From positions 1 to 5,709 of the forward strand of contig JAIRKN010000053.1 of the NCBI GenBank assembly GCA_031260095.1: a stretch of DNA of 5,709 nucleotides, given 5' to 3'. The position numbers were made by a program, and so were the translations under genes. Shown one piece after another: positions 1 to 5,669 of the stretch. The stretch's first letter is position 1. Each line of letters starts with the position of its first letter. The DNA comes from Tannerella sp. (GTDB lineage Bacteria; Bacteroidota; Bacteroidia; Bacteroidales; Tannerellaceae). The notes under the pieces are model-generated. The model was given only the letters and a program-made list of their open reading frames with translations, did no database searches and had not been told where the DNA came from.

Positions 1-2
1 TC

Positions 3-179
3 TATAACCATATCGTGCGAAAGGTCTCGGAAGTCTTCCACGACATACAGCCCGTCACACGCCTCAAGCGTTTTATCTTCCGTTTCATCTGCGTAGCCGG
101 AACATGGATAAGGCAGGGCCGACAGTACAAACTTCGACTTTACACCGACAGACCTTACAATCAGGTGAGATTCGGATGA
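3..179 (+). CDS. C-terminal end of a transposase, IS1380-like (partial, cut by window edge)
   Basis: The open frame enters from the left edge and ends at TGA 177-179, giving 58 residues. The sequence contains RLKRFIFRFICVAGTWIRQG followed by RQYKLRLYTDRPY. This basic and aromatic pattern, R-L-K-x-F-I-F-R-F-I-x-V-x-x-x-W-I-R-x-x-R-x-x-x-L-x-x-Y, resembles the C-terminus of IS1380-family (DDE domain group 1) transposases common in Bacteroidales. The catalytic DDE residues would lie outside the window, so it cannot be judged whether the element is intact or a remnant. The other two plus frames contain stops here or read as unlikely protein. The family assignment is from memory of the C-terminal pattern; an IS4-type transposase is the main alternative. 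Confidence 0.62.
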   Translation, partial: YNHIVRKVSEVFHDIQPVTRLKRFIFRFICVAGTWIRQGRQYKLRLYTDRPYNQVRFG

Positions 180-205
180 TTATATGATTATAATTATATG
201 ATTAT
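176..205. repeat. Short AT-rich repeats of ATGATTAT after the transposase stop
   Basis: The octamer ATGATTAT occurs at 176-183, 184-191 and 198-205. The first two copies are directly adjacent and a shortened AATTAT lies at 192-197 before the third. The array starts within the transposase stop codon. It can also be read as TTATATGATTA repeated at 180-190 and 194-204. It may be replication slippage or part of an element end; no function is evident. Confidence 0.6.
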
Positions 206-485
206 GTCTGCCTGAAAAAACAAACAGGCTGGGGAAGGGTGTGTCCGCATGTCTCCTGCTTCCCCTTTTGCTGCCTTTTCTTCTCTTTGAGCGCCGAAGA
301 CAGTACCATTGCGAGGCCAAAAATTCAGCAGATAACGCAAAACTCGTATATAAATCGACCCGAAAAAATCTCCATGCCTCTACTGTATTTTTACCGAAAC
401 TAACAAATTATTTGATTGCGGATTTTAGGAGATATATCGACGATGAAGATACGAGATGACATGCGGGAGGTAATAATACGCTTGA
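180..485. other. Intergenic region without a convincing gene
   Basis: This stretch separates the transposase end from the converging kdsC stop codon. It holds the ATGATTAT repeats and the possible terminator hairpins. The rest, about 270-485, shows no sigma-ABfr-type promoter on either strand and no protein with recognisable features. A 72-codon plus-strand frame beginning with GTG at 241 runs through the hairpin and looks spurious. In some Bacteroidales a maf-like gene follows kdsC (recalled, not checked); nothing like Maf is readable here. Confidence 0.6.
210..265. terminator. Possible bidirectional terminator region with two stem-loops
   Basis: Two stems are visible. The first is GCCTG 210-214 with CAGGC 225-229 (10-nt A-rich loop). 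The second is GGGGAAG 231-237 with CTTCCCC 259-265 (21-nt loop). On the plus strand the second stem is followed by TTTT and a T-rich stretch. On the minus strand it is followed, after a few bases, by TGTTTGTTTTTT, which is the loop of the first stem. It could end transcription from the transposase side, from the minus-strand kdsC cluster about 220 nt away, or both. The long loop makes this tentative. Confidence 0.33.
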
Positions 486-1001
486 TTACCAGCCGAAGGC
501 GTCGCTCATCATCCACAATCCCTGTACCTTCATGATCTGTTCGATGATGTCGCGGGCGACGCCGTCGCCTCCGTTTATGGGGGAAATGTATTTTGCCAAT
601 TGTTTTATTTCCGGAGATGCATCGGCAGGGGCAACCGGCAGTCCGGCTCTTTTCATGACTTCGTAATCCGGAATATCGTCGCCGCAATACATCACCTCTT
701 CATCATTCAGACCGGTCATGAAAAGGAAATCTTCATAATCCTTCAACTTGACGTTGCTTCGCAGATAAATATGTCTGATACCCAGACGTTCGTATCTGAT
801 TCTGACGGCTTCGGTATATCCGCCGGTTATGATTCCTATTTCAAAGCCTTTCTTTATGGCTAATTGTAACGCATACCCGTCTTTTATGTTTACCGTACGC
901 ATCGGATCCCCGTTTATCGCAAGCGATATCGTGTTTGATGACAATACGCCGTCTACATCAAAAACAAATGCTTTTATTTTATTAAGATCGTAATTTATCA
1001 T
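486..1001 (-). CDS. kdsC: 3-deoxy-D-manno-octulosonate 8-phosphate phosphatase, KdsC type (HAD superfamily)
   Basis: The protein has 171 residues, close to the usual 160-190 for cap-less C0-type HAD phosphatases. The HAD motifs are present in order. Motif I is FDVDGVL at 14-20, with nucleophile D15 and acid/base D17. Motif II is IITGG at 57-61, with T59. The motif III lysine is in SNVKLKDY, K85 most likely. Motif IV is [10 protein letters not shown] at 107-116, with Mg-binding D108/D109. The GGDGVARD segment at 144-151 and the C-terminal AFGW are typical of the Bacteroidota KdsC group. The expected reaction is hydrolysis of KDO-8-phosphate to KDO and phosphate in the cytoplasm, before CMP activation and lipid A glycosylation. 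Related enzymes act on KDN-9-phosphate, so substrate is inferred. ATG at 999-1001 is the natural start, 19 nt after the DUF2520 gene, which suggests co-transcription as the last gene of the cluster. Confidence 0.9.
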   Translation of the reverse strand: MINYDLNKIKAFVFDVDGVLSSNTISLAINGDPMRTVNIKDGYALQLAIKKGFEIGIITGGYTEAVRIRYERLGIRHIYLRSNVKLKDYEDFLFMTGLNDEEVMYCGDDIPDYEVMKRAGLPVAPADASPEIKQLAKYISPINGGDGVARDIIEQIMKVQGLWMMSDAFGW

Positions 1002-1020
1002 GAGACAGTAATTTGTGTGG

Positions 1021-1845
1021 TTAAGGAGCAGTGATGGGTGGCGGATAGCCGGCTGTTCCTGTTTTCTCGTGGATGTTTTTACTGATGGATTCGTATATGT
1101 TGCGTATATCGGGATCCTTCAGCAGGGCAAGATGGCGGTTTATGATATTGCGATCGTACCTTATGGCAGGGCCGGTCTGTGCTTTATCGGGGCTCATTGT
1201 ATACAATTTGTTTGCCGTTTCATCAATCAATGGTTGCAATACCTGTCGGTCGATGTCCTGTTCTTCAAGTATCTGTGTTGCTATGCGATACATGTGATTG
1301 CTGAAGTTACAGGCAAAGACGGCTGCTAAATGGAGATATCTGCGTTTTTCGGAAGTCATTAAATAGACATTCTCCGATATTTTTTCTGCAATAATCCGGA
1401 TTTCCTTTTCGCTTGCCTCGGCATTTCCTTCTACAAATAAAGGTATCTTACGGAAATCCGTATAGCGGTTTTTCGACAATGTCTGCAAGGGATAAATGAC
1501 GCCGTAACGTTCGGCATATCCTTCAAACACATCTATCGGTACGCTTCCGGCCGTATGCGCCCAGATCCCATTGTTTACAGGAATTTCTGCTATTATGTTC
1601 GGGAGGATATCATCTTTTATCGAAAAAATATAAATATCGGCATCCGTCCGGATCTGTGACGTTTCCGTTATGAAGTCGCATGTTAATTGTTTCCCAAGCA
1701 TACGCGCATTTTCCTCCGTACGGCTGAATACTTGTAAAATAGAAAATCCGGCATCCTTCATAGATAGCGACATACGTGCAGCAACGTTGCCCGCCCCTAT
1801 AAAAATGACCTTTAAAATATTTTTTTTAATGTCCGGAGTATTCAT
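1021..1845 (-). CDS. Rossmann-fold / DUF2520 domain protein, putative NAD(P)-dependent oxidoreductase
   Basis: The protein has 274 residues from the chosen ATG (1843-1845). The N-terminal Rossmann-like domain spans about 12-130. Its dinucleotide-binding loop is IGAGNVA at 16-22, and it carries an HTAGSVP segment at 97-103 and YPLQT at 118-122. The C-terminal helical DUF2520 domain, about 135-258, has [10 protein letters not shown] at 172-181 and the signature QTGPAIRYD at 223-231 followed by H238. This is the layout of proteins labelled F420-dependent NADP oxidoreductase-like or prephenate/pantoate-dehydrogenase-like; the substrate is unknown and the F420 label is not supported by anything seen. 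A longer frame begins with GTG at 1915-1917 and adds 24 residues, overlapping the nitroreductase stop by 10 nt. The added residues do not look like part of the fold, and the family normally starts just before the glycine loop, so ATG is preferred. The gene lies between the nitroreductase and kdsC. Confidence 0.85.
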   Translation of the reverse strand: MNTPDIKKNILKVIFIGAGNVAARMSLSMKDAGFSILQVFSRTEENARMLGKQLTCDFITETSQIRTDADIYIFSIKDDILPNIIAEIPVNNGIWAHTAGSVPIDVFEGYAERYGVIYPLQTLSKNRYTDFRKIPLFVEGNAEASEKEIRIIAEKISENVYLMTSEKRRYLHLAAVFACNFSNHMYRIATQILEEQDIDRQVLQPLIDETANKLYTMSPDKAQTGPAIRYDRNIINRHLALLKDPDIRNIYESISKNIHEKTGTAGYPPPITAP

Positions 1846-1907
1846 TTTCAGCAATTTATTTTCGTGCCGGGAATATTGTATCTTAATAATTGGACAAGTG
1901 TTTCCAT

Positions 1908-2462
1908 CTATTTGCACGGCAATATGTTATCAGAAGGCGCGAAGCGGTCTATATGAACTTTTTCCCAAGTAAGTTTCGATAAATCGTTTGGTTTCCGTCC
2001 CTGGTCTTTGAAGCCTGTTCCTATGATGCAGAGAACGCCGAAATTATCGGGAATATCGAGTAAATCACGCACATATTGTTCCGATTCCGTTTCATTGATA
2101 AAACGGTTGCGTACATGACACCAGCAACTGCCGAGTCCCAGGTCTTCGGCCTGCAGCTGCATGTAAATAGCGGCGATAGAAGCATCTTCAATCCATGCGT
2201 CGGTCTTTGTTTTGTCACATATAACAACAATAGCCAGCGCGCATCCTTCCAGAAAAGCGCCTCCTGTATCCTTACATACGGATAACTGTTTGAGCATGTT
2301 TTTATCTTCTACCGCAATAAACTCCCAGCATTTGCAGTTTTTGGATGTCGGAGCCAGTAAAGCCGCCTGTAAAATCTTCTGCACTTTTTCCGGCGATATC
2401 TGATGTTTTGTGAATTTGCGCGTACTGCGCCGTATCGTTATCAATGATTCAAAATCTTTCAT
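1908..2462 (-). CDS. Nitroreductase family protein (FMN-dependent)
   Basis: The protein has 184 residues, in the usual 170-200 range. Recognisable nitroreductase-family features are the N-terminal RRSTRKF at 11-17, which includes phosphate/FMN-contacting Arg and Ser, and APTSKNCKCWEF at 37-48, the equivalent of the common APS/TxxNxQPWxF. There is also WIEDASIAAIYMQLQAEDLG at 90-109, LGSCW at 110-114, and IIGTG near 146-150 towards the C-terminus. The family are homodimeric cytoplasmic flavoproteins that use NAD(P)H to reduce nitroaromatics, quinones or other substrates; the natural substrate here cannot be assigned. Nine cysteines (43, 45, 63, 74, 82, 113, 115, one in VLCIIG, one near the end) is many for this size. 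The start is ATG 2460-2462, preceded by an A/T-only stretch rather than a Shine-Dalgarno. It is the first gene of the minus-strand cluster, 62 nt ahead of the DUF2520 ATG. Confidence 0.88.
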   Translation of the reverse strand: MKDFESLITIRRSTRKFTKHQISPEKVQKILQAALLAPTSKNCKCWEFIAVEDKNMLKQLSVCKDTGGAFLEGCALAIVVICDKTKTDAWIEDASIAAIYMQLQAEDLGLGSCWCHVRNRFINETESEQYVRDLLDIPDNFGVLCIIGTGFKDQGRKPNDLSKLTWEKVHIDRFAPSDNILPCK

Positions 2463-2535
2463 ATGTACATTAATATAATTAAATTAATATTTTCGACTTG
2501 TTTTTTCAGAATAATGGCGATATGTTGTTTTTTTA

Positions 2536-2573
2536 TTGAGCAGGTCGGCGGCATTACGCCGCATACGGCTCAA
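2536..2573 (-). promoter_or_regulatory. Imperfect inverted repeat (stem-loop) in the presumed nitroreductase 5' UTR
   Basis: The outer arms TTGAGC 2536-2541 and GCTCAA 2568-2573 pair perfectly. The inner arms GCGGC 2548-2552 and GCCGC 2558-2562 pair around an ATTAC loop. Between them GT 2544-2545 can pair with AC 2565-2566. The loop is flanked by no T-run on either strand, so it does not look like an intrinsic terminator. If the promoter at 2595-2602 is used, the structure lies within the transcript leader; alternatively it could be a protein-binding dyad. Function is inferred only. Confidence 0.45.
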
Positions 2574-2594
2574 GTGATTACTAAATTTAACGTG

Positions 2595-2602
2595 CAAATG
2601 TA
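2595..2602 (-). promoter_or_regulatory. Candidate -7 box (TACATTTG) for the nitroreductase-DUF2520-kdsC cluster
   Basis: Read on the minus strand this is TACATTTGC, an exact match to the Bacteroidota sigma-ABfr -7 motif TAnnTTTG. It lies about 130 nt upstream of the nitroreductase ATG. The -33 partner is weak: the nearest TTTG on this strand is at 2629-2632, with a 26-nt spacer instead of the usual 19-21. Transcription from here would leave a long 5' UTR of about 120-125 nt that includes the inverted repeat at 2536-2573. No better match was seen closer to the gene. Confidence 0.4.
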
Positions 2603-2652
2603 CATGAAATTTTTCAATTACACACAGACAAATAAAAATGTACGCGAATTCA

Positions 2653-2688
2653 ATCATCAAATGCAACAAAATCATCAAATGCAACAAA
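2653..2688. repeat. Two perfect tandem copies of an 18-bp unit
   Basis: The unit ATCATCAAATGCAACAAA is present at 2653-2670 and again at 2671-2688, with the match extending one base to the left and two to the right (2652-2690). Read on the minus strand each copy contains TGCATTTG, one base from the TAnnTTTG -7 motif, upstream of the candidate promoter at 2595-2602. It may be a slippage duplication or a repeated regulatory site. Confidence 0.85.
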
Positions 2689-2887
2689 ATTACTTATGCG
2701 CTCAAAGAACGGACTTCTATGCACAAATGGGGTGAATTTAAAGTCTTTCCTGTTTTTTTACCGTTGTTGAGTGTGAGTATAGACGCCAAATTTTCAGTTA
2801 TGTCGGATGTAAAATAAAAATTCAGGACGCCGTGTATACGTTTTACCTCTTTTTTGCGTTATATTTTTTTGTTGAAAAGGTAAAAAA

Positions 2888-5314
2888 ATGAAGATTCGTG
2901 CAATTATAATAGCATTGCTTATAAGTATATTGTTTGGGATAAGCCTGTTTGGTCAGGACGGTAAACGGGCGAAGATTTTCGGGAATGTGCGCGATGCGGA
3001 AGGTAATCCGATAGAGTTGGTAAATGTTAGCGTGAAGGGGACAATTATTGGCGCGGCGACAAACGAGAAAGGATATTATTCCCTGTCGGCAAACAAAGGC
3101 GACTCGGTTGTCCTTATATTTTCATGTCTTGGGTATAACAAGGCTGAGCGTATTATACCCGAGTTGTCGCAGGATATGCGTTTGAATGTAAAGATGAGCT
3201 ATATGTCTATTGAGCTTGGCGAAGTATCCGTCACCGCTCACAGGGTCAGAACGGATATGATGGAGACGCTGGATGCAAGCAAACTGAAAATTTTGCCGGA
3301 TCCTTCCGGAGGTAGTATTGAGAGCCTGATTATTACTTATGCCGGCGTCTCGTCGAATAATGAGTTGAGTTCGCAATATTCTGTCAGAGGCGGTAATTAT
3401 GATGAAAATATTATTTATGTCAATGGACTGGAAGTATTCCGTCCTTTTCTGATACGTTCCGGTCAACAGGAGGGATTGAGTTTTATAAATCCGGAGATGA
3501 CCGAAAATGTGCAGTTTTCGGCCGGAGGTTTTGAGGCGCGGTACGGTGATAAAATGAGTTCGGTACTGGATATTACCTATAAAAAGCCAACGGAGTTGGA
3601 AGGCTCGGTTAGCGCAAGCATGATGGGTGCAAGCGCTTATGTCGGCAGTTCGATCGGCAAATTAACGCAGGTGACCGGCCTGCGATATAAAACAAACCGT
3701 TCCCTATTGAGAACGCTGGATACGGAAGCGGAATACGATCCCAATTATACCGACTTACAAACTTTTATTACGTATCGTTTTACGTCGAAATTAGAAGCTG
3801 ACTTTTTAGGTAACATGTCGATAAATAATTATAATTTTATTCCTCACGAACGGGAGACTCTTTATGGCACATTACAAAACCCCAGGGCTATCCGGGTCTA
3901 TTTTGAAGGAAAAGAGCGCGACCGGTTTCAAAAGACTTTTGGTGCACTGACATTGAAATATACGCAGCATGAAAATTTGCAGTATGGCATCCAGACATCC
4001 GCCTTTAACAGTAGGGAAGAGGAAAGTTATGATATTACGGGCGCTTATAATCAAAATATTGCAGAAGCCGGAACAACGACCGAGGAAATTATTTCGCCGC
4101 GTGATGTCGCTTTTTATCGCGAACATGCCCGTAACAGGCTAAATTCGAATGTGGCGAATGTAGGCCTTTTCGGTATAGCTAAAATAAATGCGGCTAATAC
4201 ATTGAGGTTTGGAATGAATGCCCAGTATGAACATATAATTGATCGCATAAGCGAATGGGAAAGCCGGGATTCGTCCGGATACAGCCTTCCGCAGACAGGC
4301 GTTTCCGTAAATGTAATTTCCAATTTATTTTCGGACAACAAACTGGAAAGCTGGCGTTATTCGGCTTATCTTCAGGACGTTTTCAAATTTCGAACGGAAA
4401 AAGGACTGTTTACGATAATTGGCGGTTTGCGTGGCAGTTATTGGGATTACAATAGAGAACTTATAATAAGCCCCAGAGCCTCTGTCGGATTTATTCCCAA
4501 TTCAAATCAGAATTTAATCTTACGTTTTGCATCGGGGTTTTATTATCAGCCTCCTTTTTACAAAGAATTGCGTGTCAAGGAACAGGATGAATTTGGAAAT
4601 AATATCATCAAACTTAATGATAAACTGAAGTCCCAGCGTTCAACTCATTTCATTTTAGGTGGAGATTATACTTTTCGCGCGGCAGGACGAAATTTCAAAT
4701 TTACGTCGGAATTATATTATAAGATGTTAGATGATATAAATCCTTATACGGTGGATAATATTAAGATTCGCTACTATGGCGAAAACTGCGCCAAAGGATA
4801 TGCGATGGGTGTTGATATGAAATTCTTTGGGGAGTTTGTGCCCGGAGCCGACTCTTGGCTGAGTGTTTCTTTCATGCGTTCGAAGCAGACGATTAACAGA
4901 GTGATAGAAGCACCTATGCCGAATGATCAGGCGTATAACATATCATTGTATTTTCAGGATTATTTCCCGGGAAACAGACGTGCGATGGTCAATCTTAAAG
5001 GAATATTATCCGGCGGATTGCCGGTGACAATACCAAATAAGGGATGGGAATCGTATCTGCGTCGCCTCCCTCCGTACCGTCGTGTGGATATCGGCTTCTC
5101 ATATCAGATTGCCGGTGGGAAAGATGCAATTATGGACAGTCCATTCTTCCGCAACTTTAGAAATATATGGCTTGGCTTGGATATATTCAATCTTTTTGAT
5201 ATCAGTAACACGAACTCGTATTATTGGATAACGGATGTATATAATCAACAGCATCCCGTTCCGAATTTTCTGACCGGTCGTCAGTTGAATGTCCGTCTGA
5301 GCGTAGATTACTGA
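2888..5314 (+). CDS. TonB-dependent outer-membrane receptor with carboxypeptidase-regulatory-like N-terminal domain
   Basis: The protein has 808 residues. Residues 1-22 are a signal peptide: a short basic start, a hydrophobic core, and likely cleavage after G22 so that the mature protein begins with Q23. This agrees with the tendency of Bacteroidota signal peptidase I substrates to start with Gln. A CarboxypepD_reg-like domain follows at about 29-103 (IFGNVRDAEGNPIELVNVSV, then NEKGYYSL). The plug domain spans about 120-230 and includes SVRGGNYDENIIYVNGLEV at 165-183 and ARYGD at 217-221. The rest is a 22-strand-type beta barrel ending in an aromatic residue (LNVRLSVDY), as needed for outer-membrane insertion. 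Such receptors import a ligand using TonB-ExbBD energy. The ligand is unknown; no susD follows and the length is shorter than typical SusC, so a polysaccharide-utilisation role is not supported. ATG 2888-2890 is preceded by AAAAGG seven bases upstream, a weak Shine-Dalgarno. Confidence 0.93.
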   Translation: MKIRAIIIALLISILFGISLFGQDGKRAKIFGNVRDAEGNPIELVNVSVKGTIIGAATNEKGYYSLSANKGDSVVLIFSCLGYNKAERIIPELSQDMRLNVKMSYMSIELGEVSVTAHRVRTDMMETLDASKLKILPDPSGGSIESLIITYAGVSSNNELSSQYSVRGGNYDENIIYVNGLEVFRPFLIRSGQQEGLSFINPEMTENVQFSAGGFEARYGDKMSSVLDITYKKPTELEGSVSASMMGASAYVGSSIGKLTQVTGLRYKTNRSLLRTLDTEAEYDPNYTDLQTFITYRFTSKLEADFLGNMSINNYNFIPHERETLYGTLQNPRAIRVYFEGKERDRFQKTFGALTLKYTQHENLQYGIQTSAFNSREEESYDITGAYNQNIAEAGTTTEEIISPRDVAFYREHARNRLNSNVANVGLFGIAKINAANTLRFGMNAQYEHIIDRISEWESRDSSGYSLPQTGVSVNVISNLFSDNKLESWRYSAYLQDVFKFRTEKGLFTIIGGLRGSYWDYNRELIISPRASVGFIPNSNQNLILRFASGFYYQPPFYKELRVKEQDEFGNNIIKLNDKLKSQRSTHFILGGDYTFRAAGRNFKFTSELYYKMLDDINPYTVDNIKIRYYGENCAKGYAMGVDMKFFGEFVPGADSWLSVSFMRSKQTINRVIEAPMPNDQAYNISLYFQDYFPGNRRAMVNLKGILSGGLPVTIPNKGWESYLRRLPPYRRVDIGFSYQIAGGKDAIMDSPFFRNFRNIWLGLDIFNLFDISNTNSYYWITDVYNQQHPVPNFLTGRQLNVRLSVDY

Positions 5315-5447
5315 GCAGATGTCAAAAAACGGTCGGCAGGAGATCGTAGGATGAGAGATTTTCAAAAAAAGTTTCGTTTATAAAATGTTGTAAATCAGGG
5401 TATTATTTATGGATGAGATTTTTTTTTTAAAAAAAGAGGCAAAAAAA

Positions 5448-5479
5448 TTTGGAGGGTAATAATAAAGTACCTACCTTTG
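5448..5479 (+). promoter_or_regulatory. Strong sigma-ABfr-type promoter P1 (TTTG, 20 nt, TACCTTTG)
   Basis: The -33 box TTTG is at 5448-5451 and the -7 box TACCTTTG is at 5472-5479, with a 20-nt spacer, matching the Bacteroidota consensus exactly. The -33 box is preceded by A7 (5441-5447) and by a T10-A7 tract at 5419-5435, resembling an UP element. Downstream the sequence reads GCACCCGCTTTGAGAGAGAAG, which resembles the start region of rRNA/tRNA transcripts in Bacteroidales as I recall them. Transcription probably starts around 5484-5487. Confidence 0.8.
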
Positions 5480-5598
5480 CACCCGCTTTGAGAGAGAAGC
5501 ATGGCAGAGAGAAATGATGAGAGATACAAGAAAGCCGGATGGTTAGAATGAATAAGCATTTGATTTTCAGTATATTGCGAAGGCTTTTTAAAAAAAAA

Positions 5599-5617
5599 CT
5601 TCCAAAAAATTTGGAAG
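5599..5617. repeat. Perfect inverted repeat over the -33 box of P2
   Basis: CTTCCAAA at 5599-5606 and TTTGGAAG at 5610-5617 are exact reverse complements separated by AAA. The right arm contains the -33 TTTG. P1 has only a four-base version (CAAA/TTTG). It could be an operator-like dyad or simply the result of the A-rich upstream tract meeting the -33 box. Confidence 0.75.
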
Positions 5618-5642
5618 ATAAAAAAGAAAAGCATTATCTTTG
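5610..5642 (+). promoter_or_regulatory. Strong sigma-ABfr-type promoter P2 (TTTG, 21 nt, TATCTTTG)
   Basis: The -33 box TTTG is at 5610-5613 and the -7 box TATCTTTG is at 5635-5642, with a 21-nt spacer. The upstream part has T5-A9 at 5585-5598 and A6 at 5604-5609, the same arrangement as P1 163 bp earlier. Two strong promoters in tandem suggest a highly transcribed unit such as a 16S-23S-5S rRNA or tRNA operon beyond the window, but the RNA itself is not seen. A start site near 5647-5650 is expected. Confidence 0.8.
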
Positions 5643-5648
5643 CAGTCC

Positions 5649-5669
5649 CTTTCGCGCCGAAAGCGGTGC
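5649..5669 (+). promoter_or_regulatory. Short leader hairpins just after P2
   Basis: CTTTCG 5649-5654 pairs with CGAAAG 5658-5663 around a CGC loop. An alternative, mutually exclusive pairing is GCGCC 5654-5658 with GGTGC 5665-5669 (one G-U pair) around GAAAGC. Either would sit at the very 5' end of the P2 transcript. This is direct sequence complementarity; any role is inference. Confidence 0.45.

Larger units (their letters stand above)
1..206 (+). mobile_element. Right-hand part of a probable insertion sequence, boundary uncertain
   Basis: This covers the transposase C-terminus and the AT-rich tail after its stop codon. No terminal inverted repeat or target-site duplication could be identified, because the left end is outside the window. 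The stated right limit is therefore only a guess at the end of the AT-rich repeats. Positions 210-229 (GCCTG, 10-nt loop, CAGGC) may also belong to the element. Confidence 0.35.
2463..2887. other. Divergent intergenic region between the minus-strand cluster and the receptor gene
   Basis: These 425 bases separate the divergent starts of the nitroreductase gene (minus) and the receptor gene (plus). They contain an A/T-only stretch next to the nitroreductase start with ATTAATAT at 2469-2476 and 2483-2490, an imperfect inverted repeat, a candidate minus-strand -7 box and an 18-bp tandem repeat. For the receptor no clean TTTG/TAnnTTTG pair was found. TACGTTTT at 2837-2844 is a one-mismatch -7 box without a -33. 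Short frames across this region show no conserved protein features. Confidence 0.6.

Noticed and set aside
241..459. 72-codon plus-strand frame with a hydrophobic LLLPLLLPFLLF start
   Set aside because: It begins with GTG inside the possible terminator hairpin, has no ribosome binding site or promoter, and the hydrophobic stretch is produced by a C/T-rich tract. No recognisable family.
400..687. 95-codon minus-strand frame overlapping the 3' end of kdsC
   Set aside because: Very Arg-rich and lies mostly within kdsC in another frame; kdsC has all HAD motifs, so this is a shadow.
2546..2562. GC-rich hairpin considered as an intrinsic terminator
   Set aside because: No T-run follows it on either strand, and it lies between divergent genes where no terminator is needed.
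2652..2690. Tandem repeat considered as a minimal CRISPR array
   Set aside because: The two copies are directly adjacent with no spacers and no cas genes are present.
2463..2735. 90-codon plus-strand frame with a repeated NHQMQQ motif
   Set aside because: The repeat is simply the translated 18-bp duplication, and the frame spans the promoter and inverted repeat of the opposite gene. No family features or initiation signal.
2888..5314. SusC identity for the receptor, implying a polysaccharide utilisation locus
   Set aside because: There is no adjacent SusD-like lipoprotein or glycoside hydrolase, the protein is shorter than typical SusC (about 1000 residues), and the plug lacks the usual SusC signature.
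5407..5634. 75-codon minus-strand frame rich in Phe and Lys
   Set aside because: Its composition comes from the A/T tracts of the two promoters, which it covers on the opposite strand.
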